Origin: CAYJMQ01 sp964371555
GTDB taxonomy: Bacteria > Bdellovibrionota > JACOXK01 > 2-02-FULL-40-11
DNA length: 6,644 nt
NCBI GenBank assembly: GCA_964371555.1
Contig: CAYJMQ010000070.1
Coordinates: 1-6,644 of the forward strand
Direction of reading: 5' to 3'
Part shown: one piece after another, positions 1-4,350 of the stretch
Numbering within the stretch: position 1 is the first letter of the stretch
Layout of the letters: each line of letters opens with the position of its first letter
Position numbers and translations under genes: made by a program
Notes under the pieces: model-generated
The model's database searches: none
What the model was told of the DNA's origin: nothing
The model's input: only the letters and a program-made list of their open reading frames with translations

Positions 1-10
1 ATGAAATCGT

Positions 11-60
11 AATCACCCGAAGGGATCTCTCGTCGCTTCGCTCCTCGGGATGACGGGTGT
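11..60. repeat. GC-rich imperfect palindrome, probable dispersed intergenic repeat
   Basis: The outer arms CACCCG (14-19) and CGGGTG (54-59) are exact reverse complements. They enclose a GC-rich core containing TCGTCGCTTCGCTCCTCGGG, so the stretch can fold into an imperfect long hairpin. Cores of this type (…CTTCGCTC…GGGATGAC) are familiar as dispersed intergenic repeats in many environmental bacterial genomes; that is recollection, and only one copy is visible here. It lies outside any reading frame I can support and could be the 3' end of a repeat or a terminator belonging to a gene left of the window. No run of T follows the hairpin, which argues against a classical intrinsic terminator. 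Confidence 0.5.
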
Positions 61-216
61 AAAGTTCAACCTGACTTGCGCTCTTCTACTCTGTAACGCA
101 TTGCGTTTCCATTGGTGAAAACCGCAGATTTTTTTATCCTAGAGTAATGACCGCTCAAAAATGGTATTGTTGTTATCCAGCGGTTCTGTTAGCATGACAG
201 TGTATTTCATATTAAG
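61..216. other. Non-coding leader upstream of the small gene
   Basis: No supported reading frame occurs here. A near-perfect palindrome, AACGCA-T-TGCGTT, sits at 95-107. The sequence before the 217 start is AT-rich and could hold a promoter: TTGTTG (167-172), 17 bases, then TAGCAT (190-195). The match to the sigma-70 consensus is poor (3/6 and 4/6), so I do not call it as a promoter. No Shine-Dalgarno sequence is seen just before 217. Confidence 0.4.
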
Positions 217-438
217 ATGATTAAAAATTCAAAATTATTAAAACGATTTGAAGATGACTTCGCCCGAAAAACAGGAAAACTTACCTATAAACAAGCAATG
301 CAAATATTTGTTCATCTATGGATTGAAGCGCAAAGATTGGGTCTCTTTCCACCCAAAAAGCCCCTTGAGGGCATAGAAACTGATCTGAAAATTGCGAAAA
401 TATTAAATTCATGTTTGAAAAAACCCTCTCAAAAATAA
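217..438 (+). CDS. Small hypothetical protein (73 aa)
   Basis: A complete 73-residue frame, basic and apparently cytoplasmic: no signal peptide or membrane segment. The first half (residues 4-42) reads as one or two amphipathic helices (KLLKRFEDDFARKTGKLTYK, then an aromatic-rich FVHLWIEAQRLGLF). A proline break PPKKPLEGIE follows, then a final helix (DLKIAKILNSCLKK). The pattern resembles, from memory, short uncharacterised proteins in delta-proteobacterial genomes with a similar LG.(L/F)PP..PLEGIE.D..IA.ILNSCL segment; no function is known to me. The ATG at 217 is the only ATG that keeps this domain, since an in-frame stop lies at 190-192, but it lacks an evident ribosome-binding site. The gap to acs is 75 bases, so cotranscription with acs is possible. 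It has no antisense competitor and its composition looks like real protein. Confidence 0.65.
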   Translation: MIKNSKLLKRFEDDFARKTGKLTYKQAMQIFVHLWIEAQRLGLFPPKKPLEGIETDLKIAKILNSCLKKPSQK

Positions 439-483
439 GCTCTCGCTTACATAAGTATAAAATTCCTTACATGGTTATTGGGG

Positions 484-501
484 ACACTATAGGGAGACCC
501 A
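484..501 (+). other. T7/SP6-promoter-like sequence just upstream of acs
   Basis: Bases 485-501 (CACTATAGGGAGACCCA) are identical to the 3' half of the T7 class III promoter plus the transcribed leader found in many cloning vectors. The bases before it (GACACTATAG, 483-492) match the SP6 promoter core instead. The 5' recognition half of the T7 promoter (TAATACGACT) is absent, so it should not work with T7 polymerase. It lies 13 bases before the acs start codon. It is not a convincing sigma-70 promoter. The only other promoter-like element in this gap is TATAAA at 456-461, with no clear -35 partner. Chance, a phage-type relic or a sequencing/assembly artefact are all possible. Confidence 0.35.
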
Positions 502-513
502 GAGATCTGGAAG

Positions 514-2475
514 ATGTCAACTGAAACGTTGGAGTCAGTTTTAAAAGAGGGGCGCGTTTTCAAGCCCTCTCTCTCTTTTTCAAAACATGCCAGGATCAAG
601 TCACTCGAAGAGTACAAAGAAATTTACGAAGAGGCAAAAAATGATCCTGAGCGATATTGGGGGGAGCGTGCGTCGGAGCTCGATTGGTTTCAGCCATGGA
701 AGCAGGTTTTGGTTTGGAATCCACCGGACGCAAAATGGTTTGTGGGGGGGAAGCTTAATGTCTCTTATAACTGTCTCGATCGTCATCTTAAAACAAGAGG
801 AGATAAACCAGCCATCATCTGGGAGGGGGAACAGGGGGATCAAAGGGTCTTAACCTATCGGGAACTGACTTCGCTCGTCTCCCGTTTTGCAAGGGGACTT
901 TCCAATTTGGGAATGCGCAAAGGGGATCGCATCATTATATATATGCCGATGGTCCCTGAGCTTGCGATTGCCATGCTTGCTTCTGCCCGCATTGGCCTTG
1001 TTCATTCGGTGATATTTGGCGGATTCAGCGGAGCCGCTATCCGCGACCGGTTGCTCGATTCTAACGCGAAACTGATTATTACGGCAGACGGCGGCTTTAG
1101 AAAAGGGGATGTTGTCAAACTCAAAGACAATGTCGATCAAGCGCTGAAAGAAACAAATGGCGTAGAAAAAGTCATTGTCCTTAAGAGAGCCAATATCGAT
1201 ATTTCGTGGAACAAAGCGAGAGATCTCGACTGGCATGATCTCATGAAAGAAACCCAGACAGGGATCGATCCCCTCCCCCTTGATTCGGAAGATCCCCTCT
1301 TTATCCTTTATACATCCGGCACAACCGGAAAACCGAAAGGGATCGTCCATACCACAGGGGGATACCTTGTCGGCGCACAGACAACGGCAAACCTGGTTTT
1401 TGATTTGAAAGAAAATGATATCTATTGGTGCACAGCCGATATCGGCTGGGTTACCGGGCATAGCTATGTGGTTTATGGAATCCTGGCCAACGGCGCAACC
1501 ACACTGATGTATGAAGGGGCCCCGAGCCACCCCCATAAGGGGCGATTTTGGGAGATCATTGATCGCCACAAGGTTACCATCTTTTATACATCTCCAACGG
1601 CGATCCGAACATTCATTCAGTGGGGGGATGAATTTCCAAAGCAATTTAGACTTGAGACACTCCGGCTTTTGGGAACCGTCGGAGAGCCGATTAATCCTGA
1701 ATCGTGGATCTGGTTTCACAAAACCATTGGAAAAGAAAAGTGCCCGATTGTCGACACCTGGTGGCAGACAGAGACAGGGAGCATTCTTATCTCTCCTCTG
1801 CCGGGGGCAACACCTGCCAAACCCGGTTCAGCAACGCTCCCCCTCCCAGGTATTTTGGCAGACGTTGTCGACCGGGAAGGGAATTCACTCCCCCCCAACC
1901 AGGGAGGATTTTTGGTGATTCGAAAACCGTGGCCCTCGATGCTTCGAACGATTTATGGCGATCACGAACGCTATCAAAAACAGTATTGGACTGAATTTCC
2001 GGGAATCTATTGGACGGGGGATGAAGCGAGGCGGGATGAAAATGGATATTTTTGGATTATGGGGCGCGCAGATGATGTGATTAAAGTATCTGGTCACAGA
2101 CTCGGCTCTTCGGAAATTGAATCTGCCCTCGTCAGCCACCGCTCCGTCGCAGAAGCGGCGGTTGTAGGGGTTCCCCACGAGATCAAAGGACAGGCGATTG
2201 TCGCGTTTGTAACGCTCGTCTCCGGTGTCCCCCCCACTTCCGGACTTCAGGAGGAACTTAAAATGCATGTCACCAAAGAAGTGGGAGCGCTGGCAAGGCC
2301 GGAGCAGATTCGCTTTTCGGATCAGCTTCCAAAAACAAGAAGCGGAAAAATTATGAGACGGCTGCTGCGCCAAATCGCTTCGACAGGAAAAATCGGGGGA
2401 GATACGACAACGCTCGAAGATATTTCTGTAATAACAAGACTGTCCCAGACGTCTAAAGACTCAAAAGAAAAATAA
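514..2475 (+). CDS. acsA: Acetyl-CoA synthetase (acetate-CoA ligase, AMP-forming)
   Basis: Cytoplasmic enzyme that joins acetate, ATP and CoA into acetyl-CoA, AMP and pyrophosphate through acetyl-AMP (EC 6.2.1.1). At 653 residues it has the normal family length. The N-terminal acetyl-CoA-synthetase domain covers about 25-85. The adenylation domain follows, with its phosphate loop YTSGTTGKPKG at 266-276, GEP at 390-392 and DTWWQTETG at 414-422. The hinge region runs YWTGD (499-503) to GRADDVIKVSGHR (517-529), and the C-terminal lid holds SGK at 610-612. Numbering runs three above Salmonella Acs, so acetate-pocket residues V313, T314, V389 and W417, catalytic D503, R518 and R529, and K612, the lysine inactivated by acetylation in that family, are all present. 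W417 favours acetate over longer acids. The frame is closed upstream by a stop at 490-492 and the ATG at 514 fits the family N-terminus, though GGAAG abuts the ATG, too close for a normal ribosome site. Regulation by lysine acetylation is inferred from family knowledge. Confidence 0.97.
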   Translation: MSTETLESVLKEGRVFKPSLSFSKHARIKSLEEYKEIYEEAKNDPERYWGERASELDWFQPWKQVLVWNPPDAKWFVGGKLNVSYNCLDRHLKTRGDKPAIIWEGEQGDQRVLTYRELTSLVSRFARGLSNLGMRKGDRIIIYMPMVPELAIAMLASARIGLVHSVIFGGFSGAAIRDRLLDSNAKLIITADGGFRKGDVVKLKDNVDQALKETNGVEKVIVLKRANIDISWNKARDLDWHDLMKETQTGIDPLPLDSEDPLFILYTSGTTGKPKGIVHTTGGYLVGAQTTANLVFDLKENDIYWCTADIGWVTGHSYVVYGILANGATTLMYEGAPSHPHKGRFWEIIDRHKVTIFYTSPTAIRTFIQWGDEFPKQFRLETLRLLGTVGEPINPESWIWFHKTIGKEKCPIVDTWWQTETGSILISPLPGATPAKPGSATLPLPGILADVVDREGNSLPPNQGGFLVIRKPWPSMLRTIYGDHERYQKQYWTEFPGIYWTGDEARRDENGYFWIMGRADDVIKVSGHRLGSSEIESALVSHRSVAEAAVVGVPHEIKGQAIVAFVTLVSGVPPTSGLQEELKMHVTKEVGALARPEQIRFSDQLPKTRSGKIMRRLLRQIASTGKIGGDTTTLEDISVITRLSQTSKDSKEK

Positions 2476-2480
2476 GAAAT

Positions 2481-4148
2481 TTAACGGCCGTAGATGGGAT
2501 GCGGGCCCCCCTGCCTGAGGAGCGATTCCACGGGATATTCTTTAAGGATTTCTTCAATGGCTGCATGGATCCTGGGATCGGTGATAGTGGGATCCTCTTT
2601 GAGTCTTAGAAGCTCAGCCCGCGCGCCAAAACTCAGATGCGGGCGAGGGTCCCGGAGCAATCGAATATAAAGTATCAAAAATCGTACGTCTTGGAACGTC
2701 TTAAGCAGATCTGCCGCGGCAAAACGAACCATCTGATCTTTATCATTGAGCAGCGGCACAACATGCGCGGCAACACGGCCGTCACCGATCTCTTTAAGCA
2801 ATGAAAGGAGACGGCATTTAACCGAAACGTCCAATTCAGGATTTCTTAACGTCTCTGCCAGTCGAAGAGGGATTCTCTCAGATCGGGTCTCTATTGCTTG
2901 AGAAATATTATTCTTCAACTGATCGATATAAACCGAAGTCAACGACCTCTGCCAATAGCCGCCAAGAGAAAGCTTAACGAGCGCCGCATATTCTTCGAGA
3001 CTCAAAGGCTGGTGAGAAAGGTCTTCAACAAGCGAAATGATCTCTTCTACCTCTTTATTTTCTTCTTTGACGACCCTGCGAGCTGCGGCTCTGCGGGCGG
3101 CAATCTCTTTGGCCAAACGATAAATCCTGATAGAATTGTGTTCTCCCGATATGGCACGAAAGTCAGCCATGAGCCGGTTCAGTTCGTCTTGTCTCCAATG
3201 AGTGGGAACGAGGAGACTTCGCATGTCATCGATTTCACGAAACGCATCTGCGACATATTGATCCCATTCATGATCGAATAGTGTAATTTGTTCTTTTCTA
3301 AGAGCGCTGCTTTCCCAGCGCAGCCGCTGGGTTCGAAGCTGGATCTCATCTTCTCGGTTTCCAATGGCGGCTTCAATCTCGCAAAGCAATTTCTTCTTGG
3401 AAAGATACGGCTGATCGAGATCCCCAATAAGAGATATGTGCAAGATCGCTTTCGTATTGTCCGGGGTTTGCAAGAGCAGGCTTTTGAAGATTTTTCGGGC
3501 TTCTATTGAAGATTTTTCGGGCCCCTCTTTCGATTCTTCAAAATAGAACGCCAAAATAGCCCTCATCAGGAGTTGATTGTCTCTTTCTGGTTCAAGATAA
3601 TCTTGCCAGTTCGACAAAACCGTTTCCCAATAATAGGCCATCAGCTTTTCCCGGGAAGCTGGATCTCTCTGCCAGAGAGAGATCTGCATTTCCATGAGAA
3701 GATCGTTATACGCTGATCTGCGCCGTTCGTTCGTTTTTGCGATTTCTTTGTCTTGAGAAAGCGGGGAAAGCGCCTTTAGCCGATCGATCATCGTTTGTGA
3801 AAGACGCTCTTTTTCATGACGAAAAAGAAAATAGGTTTTAAGTATCTGAAATTCATAAGCGCGATCCGGATCGGTTTGGATTCGCTCTTCCAGTTCTTGT
3901 GATACAAATGCAACAAGTTCTGCGGGTTGCTCTGAAAGACTAAAGATTTTTTCGTAACAAAATTCAAGCGTTGGATCGTCTAAAAGCACTTCAAGATATT
4001 TTCGAATAGCATCTGGATCAAACGAGGACCCTGCGGGTGACGACCCTGCGGGCGGTAAGGCAAAGGAGACAATGGATGACAAAAAAAGAAGAAGAAACGA
4101 CCCCAGATATGTCATTTTTCTGATCCATCTGTGATTTGGCCCTCTCAT
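2481..4148 (-). CDS. Exported helical protein with C-terminal HEAT-like repeats, function unknown
   Basis: I do not recognise the family. The open frame extends to an ATG at 4203-4205 (574 residues; numbering below uses this), but I prefer the ATG at 4146-4148 (M20). It gives a basic n-region RGPNHRWIRK, a hydrophobic core TYLGSFLLLFLSSIVSFA and a cleavage-like site near 49, i.e. a Sec signal peptide without a lipobox. A third candidate is M31 (4113-4115), with a weak GGA 8 bases upstream. A TATGAT -10-like box at 4215-4220 on this strand also argues against the 4205 start. The mature protein begins with a PAGSSPAGSS linker (52-61). A long, highly charged alpha-helical region follows (about 62-440), with a very basic stretch AARRAAARRVVKEE near 369-382. 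The end (about 443-540) has two or three HEAT-like units, for example VVPLLNDKDQMVRFAAADLL (482-501). Such units usually mediate protein contacts. The stop is 5 bases from the acs stop, tail-to-tail. The periplasmic location is inferred. Confidence 0.78.
   Translation of the reverse strand: MRGPNHRWIRKMTYLGSFLLLFLSSIVSFALPPAGSSPAGSSFDPDAIRKYLEVLLDDPTLEFCYEKIFSLSEQPAELVAFVSQELEERIQTDPDRAYEFQILKTYFLFRHEKERLSQTMIDRLKALSPLSQDKEIAKTNERRRSAYNDLLMEMQISLWQRDPASREKLMAYYWETVLSNWQDYLEPERDNQLLMRAILAFYFEESKEGPEKSSIEARKIFKSLLLQTPDNTKAILHISLIGDLDQPYLSKKKLLCEIEAAIGNREDEIQLRTQRLRWESSALRKEQITLFDHEWDQYVADAFREIDDMRSLLVPTHWRQDELNRLMADFRAISGEHNSIRIYRLAKEIAARRAAARRVVKEENKEVEEIISLVEDLSHQPLSLEEYAALVKLSLGGYWQRSLTSVYIDQLKNNISQAIETRSERIPLRLAETLRNPELDVSVKCRLLSLLKEIGDGRVAAHVVPLLNDKDQMVRFAAADLLKTFQDVRFLILYIRLLRDPRPHLSFGARAELLRLKEDPTITDPRIHAAIEEILKEYPVESLLRQGGPHPIYGR
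3484..3522. repeat. 17-bp direct repeat with 22-bp period inside the HEAT-protein gene
   Basis: TTGAAGATTTTTCGGGC occurs exactly at 3484-3500 and again at 3506-3522, separated by 5 bases. The 22-base period is not a multiple of three, so on the coding (minus) strand the two copies are read in different frames, as PEKSS and then ARKIFK. Both copies lie in an uninterrupted reading frame. Confidence 0.85.
4024..4055. repeat. 15-bp GC-rich tandem duplication encoding the PAGSSPAGSS linker
   Basis: GACCCTGCGGGTGAC (4027-4041) is followed directly by GACCCTGCGGGCGGT (4042-4056): period 15, in frame, giving two copies of PAGSS just after the signal peptide. Each copy contains a CCC-TGC-GGG mini-hairpin. 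A related broken copy lies at 3068-3100 in the same gene: TGACGACCCTGCG (3068-3080) is identical to 4038-4050, and CTGCGGGCGG (3091-3100) is identical to 4046-4055. Confidence 0.8.
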
Positions 4149-4282
4149 CAAGCCCAAATCCAGCAAAAGACGTGCCAAAGACACCCATAACCATAAGTCA
4201 GACATTTATTTGAAATCATAAGGTTTTTTCCCGTCTCGCACATTCGCTCGTTGTCCAAAAATCATCTTTTTTTAGACACTGC

Positions 4283-4311
4283 TTGGAATTTATTCAGTTC
4301 TGTTGTATATG
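4283..4311 (+). promoter_or_regulatory. Candidate sigma-70 promoter for the repeat-protein gene
   Basis: TTGGAA (4283-4288) and TATATG (4306-4311) are spaced by 17 bases, each matching the sigma-70 consensus at four of six positions. They would start a transcript near 4318, about 33 bases before the ATG at 4351. The prediction rests on consensus and position only. The divergent gene on the other strand shows a possible -10 box at 4215-4220 (TATGAT on the minus strand) but no -35 partner. Confidence 0.35.
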
Positions 4312-4333
4312 CGCTCAGGTCTAAAGATCCGCC

Positions 4334-4350
4334 GTCCGCAGGACTGTAAG
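4334..4350 (+). promoter_or_regulatory. Ribosome-binding site inside a small palindrome
   Basis: AGGA at 4340-4343 stands 7 bases before the ATG at 4351, a normal Shine-Dalgarno distance, and is what decides the start of the downstream gene. It forms the loop edge and 3' arm of a perfect palindrome GTCC-GCA-GGAC (4334-4344), so a short 4-bp hairpin could partly hide it. A stem this short with a three-base loop is probably weak in RNA. Confidence 0.5.

Noticed and set aside
484..501. A functional T7-type promoter for acs
   Set aside because: The 5' recognition half needed by T7 polymerase is missing and no phage polymerase gene is in the window. Only the sequence resemblance is reported.
850..1719. 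A 289-codon open frame on the minus strand inside acs
   Set aside because: It lies wholly antisense to the clearly genuine acetyl-CoA synthetase, its translation is rich in Cys, Arg and Pro without any motif, and it has no ribosome site. It is a shadow of the acs codon pattern.
1885..2373. A 162-codon minus-strand frame at the 3' end of acs
   Set aside because: Antisense to the conserved C-terminal lid of acs, with low-complexity, non-protein-like translation. The same applies to the plus-strand frames at 1511-1918 and 1704-1994.
2500..2600. An intrinsic terminator between acs and the convergent gene (GGGCCC and GGATCC palindromes at the 3' end of the minus-strand gene)
   Set aside because: The short palindromes have no adjacent T-run on either strand and lie within coding sequence.
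4206..4350. A riboswitch or small RNA in the divergent intergenic region
   Set aside because: Beyond a weak promoter and the 11-base palindrome, there is no extended pairing or recognisable conserved element.
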